Origin: an uncultured Bacteroidales bacterium
GTDB lineage: Bacteria; Bacteroidota; Bacteroidia; Bacteroidales; Bacteroidaceae
Reading direction: 5' to 3'
Assembly: GCA_902760315.1 (NCBI GenBank)
Contig: CACWFV010000042.1
Coordinates: forward strand, 1 to 43,111
Length of the DNA stretch: 43,111 nucleotides
The notes under the pieces: model-generated
What the model was told of the DNA's origin: nothing
The model's database searches: none
Seen by the model: the letters and a program-made list of their open reading frames with translations, nothing else
Program-made: the position numbers and the translations under genes
In this document: one piece after another, positions 15,768 through 23,450 of the stretch
Position numbering within the stretch: position 1 is the first letter of the stretch
Layout: the number at the start of each line of letters is the position of its first letter

Positions 15768-17576
15768 ATGCAAGCAAAATGTCACATGTCTGTGCTGGTG
15801 CACGAACAAGCAAAAAAGTATGGCGACCGCGAAATGCTGATTTATCAGGATTTCGGCGGTAAAGAATGGAAATCGCTCAGCTGGAACCAGGTGTCGGCAA
15901 CGGTCAAGCAGGTCAGCAACGCTCTGTTGAATCTGGGTGTGAAGGTACAGGAGAACATTGGTATCTTCTCGCAGAACTCCGTACAGTACATTGAGTGCGA
16001 CTTTGGTGCGTGGGGCATCCGTGCCGTCACCATACCATTCTATGCCACCAGTTCGGAGCAGCAGATTCAGTTCATGGTCAACGACGCCAAGATTCGCTTC
16101 TTGTTCGTCGGCGAACAGGAGCAATACGACAAGGCGCGCCGTATCGTATCGCTCTGCCCCACACTAGAGCGCATCATCGTCTTCGACCCGCTGGTACACA
16201 TCTCCTCACATGACCCCAATGCCATCTACTTCCAGGATTTCCTGAAACTGGGCGTGAACCTGCCGCGCCAGACCGAGGTGGAGAAGTTGCAGCAGCAGGC
16301 CAACGGCGACGATATTGCCAACATCCTCTATACCAGCGGCACAACGGGCGACTCCAAGGGTGTCATCCTGACCCATGGACAGTTTATGGCAGCCTTTGAA
16401 GCCAACGGCAAATGCGTGCCCGTCACAGAGAACGACCGCATCATGAACTTCCTGCCCTACACGCACATTTTTGAGCGTGGCTGGGCCATTCTCTGCCTCT
16501 ACACCGGAGCAAGGATGATTGTCAACACGCATCCGCAGCAGGTACAGCAGTCCATGCGCGAGACGCATCCCACCTGCATGTCGGCCGTACCCCGCTTCTG
16601 GGAGAAGGTCTACATGGGCGTCATGGACAAGATTGACCACTCCAGCGCTATGCAGCGCCGGCTATTCAAGCACGCGCTCTCCGTGGGACGTCGACATAAC
16701 ATTGAATACCTGAGCAAGGGCAAGAAACCGCCCGTGGCTCTCCACCTGGAATACGAAATGCTGAACCGCACCGTCTTCTCGCTGGTGCGCAAGGAACTGG
16801 GCTTGGAGAATGCCCACTTCTTCCCCACAGCCGGTGCAGCCGTGTCCGCCCATGTGGAAGAATTTGTCCATTCTATCGGCATTAACATGATAGTAGGCTA
16901 CGGACTTACCGAGTCTTTGGCCACCGTCAGCTGCGACCATCTGGGCGAACCCTACACCGTCGGCAGCGTAGGCCGGCTCATCGAGGGACTGGACATCAAA
17001 ATCAGCGATGAGGGCGAAATACTGCTCAAGGGTCCCACCATCACCGTCGGTTACTACAACCGCGACGACCTCACCAAGCAGGCCTTCACCGACAACGGCT
17101 ACTTCCGCACCGGTGATGCCGGCTACTTGGAGGGTGGTGAATTGTTCTTGAAAGAGCGCATCAAGGACCTCTTCAAGACCAGCAATGGCAAGTACATTGC
17201 CCCGCAGATGATTGAGTCGAAACTGCTTGTAGACAAATACATCGACCAGATATGCATCATTGCCGACCAGCGCAAGTTCGTCTCCGCGCTCATTGTTCCC
17301 GTCTACTCGCTACTGGAAGAGTACGCCCGCGAGCACGGCATCGCCTTCGACAGCCGCGAACAGCTCTGCACCGACAAGCGCATCATCCAAATGATGCACG
17401 AACGCATCGATACGCTCCAGCAGCAGCTCGCCCACTATGAGCAGATCAAGCGTTTCACGCTCTTGCCCCACCACCTCAGCATAGAGAAGGGCGAACTGAC
17501 CAACACGCTGAAAATCCGCCGCCGAGTGCTCAACGAGAACTACAAAGCGGAAATCGACGCGATGTACGCAGAATAA
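15768..17576 (+). CDS. Long-chain fatty acid-CoA ligase (AMP-forming)
   Basis: The 602-residue protein belongs to the ANL superfamily and resembles long-chain acyl-CoA synthetases. It has the P-loop ILYTSGTTGDSKGVILTHGQ, the GYGLTES adenylate-binding motif, YFRTGDAGYL (ribose-binding Asp), the hinge region LKERIKDLFKTSNGKYIAP, and a C-terminal lysine region NTLKIRRRVLNENY. It activates fatty acids with ATP and CoA for phospholipid synthesis or remodelling at the inner face of the membrane. There is no signal peptide. It is transcribed alone, diverging from the M20 gene, and followed by prfB with its own promoter. The chain-length range cannot be read from sequence. Confidence 0.9.
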   Translation: MQAKCHMSVLVHEQAKKYGDREMLIYQDFGGKEWKSLSWNQVSATVKQVSNALLNLGVKVQENIGIFSQNSVQYIECDFGAWGIRAVTIPFYATSSEQQIQFMVNDAKIRFLFVGEQEQYDKARRIVSLCPTLERIIVFDPLVHISSHDPNAIYFQDFLKLGVNLPRQTEVEKLQQQANGDDIANILYTSGTTGDSKGVILTHGQFMAAFEANGKCVPVTENDRIMNFLPYTHIFERGWAILCLYTGARMIVNTHPQQVQQSMRETHPTCMSAVPRFWEKVYMGVMDKIDHSSAMQRRLFKHALSVGRRHNIEYLSKGKKPPVALHLEYEMLNRTVFSLVRKELGLENAHFFPTAGAAVSAHVEEFVHSIGINMIVGYGLTESLATVSCDHLGEPYTVGSVGRLIEGLDIKISDEGEILLKGPTITVGYYNRDDLTKQAFTDNGYFRTGDAGYLEGGELFLKERIKDLFKTSNGKYIAPQMIESKLLVDKYIDQICIIADQRKFVSALIVPVYSLLEEYAREHGIAFDSREQLCTDKRIIQMMHERIDTLQQQLAHYEQIKRFTLLPHHLSIEKGELTNTLKIRRRVLNENYKAEIDAMYAE

Positions 17577-17631
17577 AGACACTATCTTCTTCCTGATATG
17601 ACTGCAAAGGGGAAAAAATAGACGGCAGAAT

Positions 17632-17662
17632 TTTGCTATTTGCTCAATATTGATTACTTTTG
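17632..17662 (+). promoter_or_regulatory. prfB promoter placed to give a leaderless mRNA
   Basis: TTTG (17632-17635), a 19-base spacer and TACTTTTG (17655-17662) form one of the best consensus promoters in the window. The prfB ATG begins only 4 bases after the -7 element. Since transcription normally begins about 4-6 bases beyond this motif, the mRNA should start at or next to the A of ATG. Confidence 0.75.
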
Positions 17663-17666
17663 CACC

Positions 17667-18788
17667 ATGATTACACAAGACCAACTGAAAGATGTGCTTG
17701 ACCGCACCGATGCGCTGTACAAGTATCTGAAGATAGACGAGAAGAAAATGGAGTACGAAGAGGAAGACCTTCGTACTCAGGCTCCCGACTTCTGGGAAGA
17801 CCAAAAACGTGCCGAGGAGCAGATGAAGAAAGTGAAGAGCATCAAGAAGTGGCTGGACGACTACCAAGAGGTGCGCACCGCTGCCGACGAGCTGCAGCTG
17901 GCCTTTGACTTCTACAAAGAAGAGATGGTCACCGAGGACGAGGTAGATGCAAATTTCCGCCATTCCATCGAGCTTATCGAGGCGCTGGAGTTGAGAAACA
18001 TGCTACGCCAAGAGGAAGACCCCATGGAGTGTGTGCTGAAAATCAACAGCGGTGCCGGTGGTACGGAAGCCCAGGACTGGGCACAGATGCTGATGCGCAT
18101 GTATCAACGCTGGGCCGAGGCTCACGGCTATAAGGTCAGCATCGCCAACCTGCAAGACGGCGACGAGGCCGGCATCAAGAGTGTGACGATGCAGATAGAA
18201 GGCGGCGAATATGCCTACGGCTATCTGAAGTCGGAGAATGGCGTGCACCGCCTGGTGCGCGTCTCCCCGTACAACGCCCAGGGCAAGCGCATGACCTCCT
18301 TTGCCAGCGTCTTCGTCACCCCACTGGTTGACGACACCATCGAGGTATATGTAGACCCCGCCAAGCTGTCGTGGGACACCTTCCGAAGTAGCGGTGCCGG
18401 TGGTCAGAACGTCAATAAGGTAGAGTCTGGCGTGCGCCTACGCTACTGGTATACCGACCCCGATACCGGCGAGGAAGAAGAAATCCTCATTGAGAACACT
18501 GAGACCCGCGACCAGCCTAAGAACAAAGAGCGTGCCATGGCCTTACTACGCTCTCAGCTCTACGACCGCGCCATGCAGAAGCGCCTGGAGGCCCAGGCCA
18601 AGATAGAGGCCGGCAAGAAGAAGATTGAGTGGGGCTCGCAGATACGCTCCTACGTCTTCGACGACCGTCGTGTAAAGGACCACCGCACTAACTACCAGAC
18701 CAGCGACGTCGACGGGGTGATGAACGGCAAAATCGACGATTTCATCAAGGCCTACCTGATGGAATTCGCTGCTACAGACAACAACTAA
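17667..18788 (+). CDS. prfB: Peptide chain release factor 2
   Basis: The 373-residue factor recognises UGA and UAA stop codons and releases the peptide in the ribosome. It has NSGAGGTEAQDWAQML, the stop-codon reading region LVRVSPYNAQGKRMTSF, the catalytic GGQ (residues 245-247) in SSGAGGQNVNKVESGV, and WGSQIRSYVFDDRRVKDHR. The tripeptide reads SPY instead of the SPF of E. coli. The region where many prfB genes have an in-frame UGA and a programmed frameshift (ALYKYLKIDEKK) is continuous here, so no frameshift is needed. ATG 17667 aligns with the RF2 N-terminus, and the promoter sits directly before it. A 47-residue membrane protein and a CYTH protein follow. Confidence 0.94.
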   Translation: MITQDQLKDVLDRTDALYKYLKIDEKKMEYEEEDLRTQAPDFWEDQKRAEEQMKKVKSIKKWLDDYQEVRTAADELQLAFDFYKEEMVTEDEVDANFRHSIELIEALELRNMLRQEEDPMECVLKINSGAGGTEAQDWAQMLMRMYQRWAEAHGYKVSIANLQDGDEAGIKSVTMQIEGGEYAYGYLKSENGVHRLVRVSPYNAQGKRMTSFASVFVTPLVDDTIEVYVDPAKLSWDTFRSSGAGGQNVNKVESGVRLRYWYTDPDTGEEEEILIENTETRDQPKNKERAMALLRSQLYDRAMQKRLEAQAKIEAGKKKIEWGSQIRSYVFDDRRVKDHRTNYQTSDVDGVMNGKIDDFIKAYLMEFAATDNN

Positions 18789-18809
18789 CAATAAAACAAT
18801 AATACCATT

Positions 18810-18953
18810 ATGAAAAAGAAAACAAACGCAAAGCGCGAAGCCTACGCTAAGAAGGAAGAAGAGAAGGGAAAGAAGATTGTCGGCTGGATTTTCGGCGGAC
18901 TCATTGCCTTGGCGGTTATCTATCTCATCTGGACCTTCTCAATGATGGCGTAG
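18810..18953 (+). CDS. Small single-pass membrane protein (47 residues)
   Basis: An ATG 21 bases after prfB opens a 47-codon frame. The first 22 residues are strongly charged (MKKKTNAKREAYAKKEEEKG), and residues about 23-44 form one hydrophobic segment (IVGWIFGGLIALAVIYLIW). The product should be an inner-membrane protein with a basic cytoplasmic tail by the positive-inside rule. The CYTH gene begins 1 base after its stop, so it is embedded in a prfB-small protein-CYTH operon. I do not recognise a named family. The composition, tight spacing and conventional start support a real gene. Confidence 0.75.
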   Translation: MKKKTNAKREAYAKKEEEKGKKIVGWIFGGLIALAVIYLIWTFSMMA

Positions 18954-18954
18954 T

Positions 18955-19440
18955 ATGGCGCTGGAAATTGAACGTAAGTTCCTCGTGCTTGACGACTCGT
19001 ACAAGCACGAGGCTTTTAGTAGCAGCCACATCCAGCAGGGCTACATCTGCAGCGACCGTGGCCGCACGGTGCGCATCCGCATCAGAGACGAGCACGCCTT
19101 CATCACCATTAAGGGGCCGTCGTTGGACGGTGGTCTGTCGCGCTATGAGTTTGAGCAGGAGATACCCCTTGACGACGCCCGCAAGCTAATGACCCTCTGC
19201 GAGCCCGGTGTTATTGACAAAACCCGCTGGCTGGTGCGTTCTGGCGAGCACACCTTCGAAGTTGACGAGTTTCATGGCGACAACGCCCCCCTAGTGATGG
19301 CCGAAGTAGAACTCAAGACCCGTAGCGAGGAGCCAAAAATGCCCCATTTCATCGGGAAAGAGGTCACCGGTGACCGACGCTACTACAACAGTCAGCTACG
19401 CCGCCACCCTTACAGTCAATGGACAGAAACTGTTCAGTAA
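18955..19440 (+). CDS. CYTH domain protein (inorganic triphosphatase-like)
   Basis: The 161-residue protein is a stand-alone CYTH domain. The signature ExExK is at residues 4-8 (EIERK) and is followed by FLV. Alternating charged strands of the triphosphate tunnel follow: RTVRIRIRD, AFITIKGP, SRYEFEQEIP, TRWLV, FEVDEFHG and MAEVELKTR. Small bacterial members hydrolyse inorganic tripolyphosphate or nucleoside triphosphates with a divalent metal; adenylate cyclase activity is known in class IV relatives but is less likely. It is cytoplasmic. It is co-transcribed with the small membrane protein and prfB. The downstream intergenic region has a 10-bp palindrome that may end transcription. Confidence 0.88.
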   Translation: MALEIERKFLVLDDSYKHEAFSSSHIQQGYICSDRGRTVRIRIRDEHAFITIKGPSLDGGLSRYEFEQEIPLDDARKLMTLCEPGVIDKTRWLVRSGEHTFEVDEFHGDNAPLVMAEVELKTRSEEPKMPHFIGKEVTGDRRYYNSQLRRHPYSQWTETVQ

Positions 19441-19557
19441 CAGACAGTTGCGTCAAAAATACATCTGTTAATTTTAATACGATTATAGGCATTTTTCCTC
19501 AATTGTTTAGGATTTTGTTTATCTTTGTGAACTCAACAAAACGCCCCAGAACAGCAG

Positions 19558-19582
19558 AAAAGTGTACATTTTGTACACTTTT
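19558..19582. promoter_or_regulatory. Perfect 10-bp inverted repeat before the DUF3857 promoter
   Basis: AAAAGTGTAC (19558-19567) and GTACACTTTT (19573-19582) are perfect inverted copies around ATTTT. The right half ends next to the -33 CTTG of the following promoter. It could be an operator for the DUF3857 operon or the terminator of the prfB-CYTH transcript, since it is followed by TTTTCTT. The rest of 19441-19647 holds a spare TATCTTTG at 19520-19527 and no recognisable gene. Confidence 0.55.
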
Positions 19583-19614
19583 CTTGCATATATCGAAGGA
19601 ATTGGCTACTTTTG
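19583..19614 (+). promoter_or_regulatory. Promoter of the triple DUF3857 operon
   Basis: CTTG (19583-19586), a 20-base spacer and TACTTTTG (19607-19614) form a good promoter with a start near 19619. All three DUF3857 genes should be transcribed from here because the gaps between them are 8 bases and an overlap. Confidence 0.65.
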
Positions 19615-19647
19615 CATGATTTTCGAATAAAAACACACCATGTACCG

Positions 19648-21585
19648 ATGATGAGAAACTATCTTTTGCTGTGCGCCCTCATGCTGTTGACGGCGTCAGC
19701 ACAGGCGCAGCAGCCTAACCTGAAGTGGGGCAAGCCCACACAAGAAGAATTAAACATGACCGAGTATGCGCCCGACAAAGACGCTGAAGCCCTGGAACTG
19801 TATCGCAATGTAGAGGTACGCTATGAGTTTATCAATGGCGACTTCCGCGTGTTGAACTACGTCAAGCGCCGTCTGAAAGTGCTCAAACCTGAGGGTAAGA
19901 GCGTTGCCGACGGCGAGATACTCATCTGGCGCAACTCCAGCAACGACACCCACGAAGTGGTACGCGGTCTGAAAGCCACTGCCTATAACCTGGAGAACGG
20001 TAAGGTGGTGAAGACCAAGATGGAGAGTTCTTCAGTCCATGAAGAGGAGCTCGACACCAACGACAAAGTGGGCACTGTCATTGAGTATGAGTACCGTCTG
20101 GAGAGCGACTATTACTACCAGTTGCGCGACTGGTACGCCCAGAGCGACATCCCAGTGCTCTACACCAGATATTCCGTATCTATTCCTGAGTGGTTGAGCT
20201 TCCATATAGAGGAATCAGGCATGAACACACTGGAGAAGCAGACCGACAGCAACTCGCTGACCGTAGGCGAAGAACATGTCAACACCGAAGAGCGCATCTT
20301 TATCGGCCGCAACCTGCCTGCGCTGAAAGACGACGACTACGTCTGGCGCGCCGAAGACTATGGCAGCAAGGTGACCCACGAGTTACAGGGCATCTATATC
20401 CCCGGCTACGTCCATAAGAACTACTCGTCGACCTGGAAGGACATTGACGAGCGCTTGGAGAAAGACGACGAGTTTGGCGGCCGCATCAAGAAGAGCAGTC
20501 CACTGAAGGACGACATCCTGGCAGCCGGCATTCCTCAGATTGCCGACAGCCGCGAGCGCTTCGAAGCCATCTGGAAGATGCTGACAAAGCGCGTCCGATG
20601 GAATGGCAGCTACGCTTTCTGGGCCAAATCGGGCAACAAGGTGCTGAAAGAGGGCACCGGCACTAATGCCGACATCAACTTCCTGCTCATCAACATGCTG
20701 CACGACGCCGGCATCGAGTCGTCGCCCGTTGTCCTGCGGCTACGCAACCGCGGCCGTCTGCCCTTGTCGCATGCCAGCATGAAGTATCTGTCGACCTTCG
20801 TCGTTGCCGTCGAGCTAAACGACTCCACAACCGCCTATTTTGACAGTTCCGCACAAGACGGCTACCTCAACGTATTGCCGGCGGTATTGTCGGTAGACCG
20901 TGCCCGCATCATCCGCAAAGACCATACCAGCGACTGGGTGAACCTGCAGAACATGGCACTCGCCACGGAGCGTTCCTTCATCCAGGCCACACTCACCGCC
21001 GACGGTCAGCTCAGCGGTACCCTGTCAAGAGCCCTTGACGGCGAAGCCGCTGCCGCCGTGCGTAAGCGGTGGCGCACCGCCAAGGATAGTGCCGATGTCA
21101 TCCACGACATGCAGGAGGACAAAAGCATCGAGATCAGCGACTACCGCTTGCAGGGACGTCACGACTTCTCACCCCGTCTGCGCGAGACCATACAGTTTAC
21201 CAAACAGTGTACCACGGCCGGCGACATCATCTACCTGAACCCGCTGGTCATTCCCCCTATCACCAAAAATCCCTTCACCGCCGAGACGCGCAACCTGCCC
21301 ATCGAATTGCCCTACAAGCAGCGCACCACATTGAACGTCACGCTGACGTTGCCCGACGGCTGGCAACTGGAGGAGACGCCCAAACCCATCATCCTGCGCT
21401 TCGATGGTATCACGGCCAGCATCATGTATCAACAGAAGGACAACCAGCTGACGGTGCTTTATAAGGAGAACGTCAGCCGCACCTTCTTTACCCAACAGCA
21501 GTACCAGGACATGAAAGCCATGCTGGACCGTCAGGTAGAGAGCTGTAAGGCCATCGTCACCCTGACGAAAAAGACTCCCCAATAA
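19648..21585 (+). CDS. DUF3857 / transglutaminase-like exported protein, catalytic Cys absent (first paralogue)
   Basis: The 645-residue protein has a signal peptide (MRNYLLLCALMLLTASAQAQ), an N-terminal DUF3857 beta-sandwich (to about 260), a transglutaminase-like domain (about 300-420) and a beta-rich C-terminal domain. Where active members have a Cys at the start of the central helix, this protein has Ala341 in GTGTNADINFLLINML, so it should not catalyse. The mature start LKWGKPTQEELNMTEYAPDKDAEA is very similar to that of the third gene in the operon. It is likely periplasmic or on the outer membrane. The start may be at 19648 or the next codon. Function is unknown; by architecture it may bind a protein or peptide ligand. 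Confidence 0.85.
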   Translation: MMRNYLLLCALMLLTASAQAQQPNLKWGKPTQEELNMTEYAPDKDAEALELYRNVEVRYEFINGDFRVLNYVKRRLKVLKPEGKSVADGEILIWRNSSNDTHEVVRGLKATAYNLENGKVVKTKMESSSVHEEELDTNDKVGTVIEYEYRLESDYYYQLRDWYAQSDIPVLYTRYSVSIPEWLSFHIEESGMNTLEKQTDSNSLTVGEEHVNTEERIFIGRNLPALKDDDYVWRAEDYGSKVTHELQGIYIPGYVHKNYSSTWKDIDERLEKDDEFGGRIKKSSPLKDDILAAGIPQIADSRERFEAIWKMLTKRVRWNGSYAFWAKSGNKVLKEGTGTNADINFLLINMLHDAGIESSPVVLRLRNRGRLPLSHASMKYLSTFVVAVELNDSTTAYFDSSAQDGYLNVLPAVLSVDRARIIRKDHTSDWVNLQNMALATERSFIQATLTADGQLSGTLSRALDGEAAAAVRKRWRTAKDSADVIHDMQEDKSIEISDYRLQGRHDFSPRLRETIQFTKQCTTAGDIIYLNPLVIPPITKNPFTAETRNLPIELPYKQRTTLNVTLTLPDGWQLEETPKPIILRFDGITASIMYQQKDNQLTVLYKENVSRTFFTQQQYQDMKAMLDRQVESCKAIVTLTKKTPQ

Positions 21586-21593
21586 CCTTCTAT

Positions 21594-23450
21594 ATGATGA
21601 AGAGACTACTATTCACACTCACAGCCCTGCTGTGTGCCTTGTTCACCGCCCACGGCCAGAAAGCCGTGGTGGAAGAGTATGCCATTGACGTAGACTGCGA
21701 CAAACCCACCCACGCCATCCAGCACTTCCGCGAGGTAACCACCATTCTCACCGAGCAGGGAGCGCCACTGGCCTCCTTCGTCTGCTCATGTAGCAAGAAC
21801 GACAAACTGACACGCTTCAAGGGTCTGGTCACCGACGCCACTGGCCGCGTCATCAGGAAACTCAAAGAGAGCGAGCTGCAGAAGACTGAGTACTCGCAGT
21901 ACTTGGCCATCGACGACTATAAGATGTTTTTGGACTATACACCACCCGTCTACCCCGTCACCATCAGCTACGAATGGACCATCGAGAGTCACGACAACCT
22001 GTTGGAGTTTCCCCGTTTCTGCCCGCAGAGCGACTACGACATCACCGTCAAGAAAGCCAGCTACCGGCTGAAAGTGCCCAAAGACATGAATGTCCGCTAT
22101 GCCCTTCAGCAGTTGGACACTCAGGTGGCGGTCAGCGATATGTCGGCCTACACCCAACTCTTCGCCGTCGATGTCAGCGACATGCCCATGCTCCGCTATG
22201 AGCCCTATGGCCGTCCGTTCCGCGAGCGTATGCCAATGATTTGCTTTGCCCCCACTGACTTCGTCTACTATGGCACCAAGGGCAGCCTCGCCACGTGGAA
22301 CGACTACGGCCAATGGGAGTACAGCCTCATCAACGGTCTCGACGCCTTGCCGGAGAACGTGTGCCAGGAACTGCACCAACTGACCGACCCACTGCCCACC
22401 GCCCGCCAGAAGGTGGAGGCTCTTTACAAACGGCTGGAAAAGACCACCCGCTACGTGGCTATCCTTTTAGGCATCGGTGGACAGAAGCCCGCTCCGGCTG
22501 CCAGCGTCTGCAAGAGTGGCTATGGCGACTGCAAGGGACTCTCCAACTACATGCGTGCCATGCTGAAGGCCGTGGGCATCGACTCCCACTACACCACCAT
22601 CAGCACCACCAACCGCCGCTTCCTGCCGGGTTTTGCCAGCGTGGGCCAGATGAACCATGCCATCCTGCAGGTGCCGCTGCCCGGCGACACCCTGTGGCTG
22701 GAGTGTACCAACCCCCAGTTGCCGATGGGTTATGTCCACGACGACATCGCCGGCCACGACGCCATCGAGATCAGCAAGCAGGGCGGCCGGCTGGTACGCT
22801 TGCCGGTCTATGCCGACAGTGCCAACGCCATGCATAGCACTATCGACATCCGCATGACGGCCGACGGCAGTGCCGCCATCAGCGTCCACCAGCAGACCAC
22901 CAACCAGCAGTATGAAGACCAGCGTCCCCTGTTGCGCATGGACGCCAAGGACCGCCTGCGTGTCTTCCAGCGCATGGTGCATGTGCCACAGGCCGACATC
23001 AGCAACCTGCAGGTCAGCGAGAGTGGTTCCGGTCCACAGATGACGCTCGAAGCCGAGGTCAAGAGCAACAGCTATGCCACCCGCACCGGCCAGCGCCTCT
23101 TCGTTCCCGTCTGTCCCGTCCACCAGGGCTACAGCGTTCCTGCCGCAGCTGCCAACCGGACGGAAGACATCTGGTTCTATAGCGGATATCTGGATGAAGA
23201 CGATATCACGCTGACCATTCCTGACGGCTACTCCATCGAGGCCAGTCCGAAGGACGTCGTCCTGGAGCAACCTTTTGCCACCTTCTCGTTTACCTTGAAA
23301 CTCAAAGGTAACACGCTGCACATCAAGAACCGCCTGTTGCGCAAGTCAGGGCGCTACGACAAGTCGCTCTACCCCCAGTTGCAGGAGTTCTATCGCACCA
23401 TCAGCAAGACATATAATCAGAAAATCGTATTGAAGAAAAACGCATCATGA
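21594..23450 (+). CDS. DUF3857 / transglutaminase-like exported protein with catalytic Cys (second paralogue)
   Basis: The 618-residue protein has a signal peptide (MMKRLLFTLTALLCALFTAHG), a DUF3857 domain and a transglutaminase-like core that keeps the predicted nucleophile. Cys313 is in SGYGDCKGLSNYMRAML, His355 is in GQMNHAILQ, and an acidic residue (Glu370 in WLECTNP) takes the place of the usual Asp. It could be a protease-like or acyl-transfer enzyme. It is less similar to its two neighbours than they are to each other. It lies 8 bases after the first paralogue and overlaps the third by four bases, so all three are co-expressed. Substrate is unknown. Confidence 0.85.
   Translation: MMKRLLFTLTALLCALFTAHGQKAVVEEYAIDVDCDKPTHAIQHFREVTTILTEQGAPLASFVCSCSKNDKLTRFKGLVTDATGRVIRKLKESELQKTEYSQYLAIDDYKMFLDYTPPVYPVTISYEWTIESHDNLLEFPRFCPQSDYDITVKKASYRLKVPKDMNVRYALQQLDTQVAVSDMSAYTQLFAVDVSDMPMLRYEPYGRPFRERMPMICFAPTDFVYYGTKGSLATWNDYGQWEYSLINGLDALPENVCQELHQLTDPLPTARQKVEALYKRLEKTTRYVAILLGIGGQKPAPAASVCKSGYGDCKGLSNYMRAMLKAVGIDSHYTTISTTNRRFLPGFASVGQMNHAILQVPLPGDTLWLECTNPQLPMGYVHDDIAGHDAIEISKQGGRLVRLPVYADSANAMHSTIDIRMTADGSAAISVHQQTTNQQYEDQRPLLRMDAKDRLRVFQRMVHVPQADISNLQVSESGSGPQMTLEAEVKSNSYATRTGQRLFVPVCPVHQGYSVPAAAANRTEDIWFYSGYLDEDDITLTIPDGYSIEASPKDVVLEQPFATFSFTLKLKGNTLHIKNRLLRKSGRYDKSLYPQLQEFYRTISKTYNQKIVLKKNAS

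Noticed and set aside
17640-17666. Upstream start for prfB (MLNIDYFCT)
   Set aside because: It overlaps the -7 promoter element and does not align with release factor N-termini.
22467-23321. 284-codon minus-strand frame inside the second DUF3857 gene
   Set aside because: Antisense shadow; composition follows from the codon usage of the true gene.
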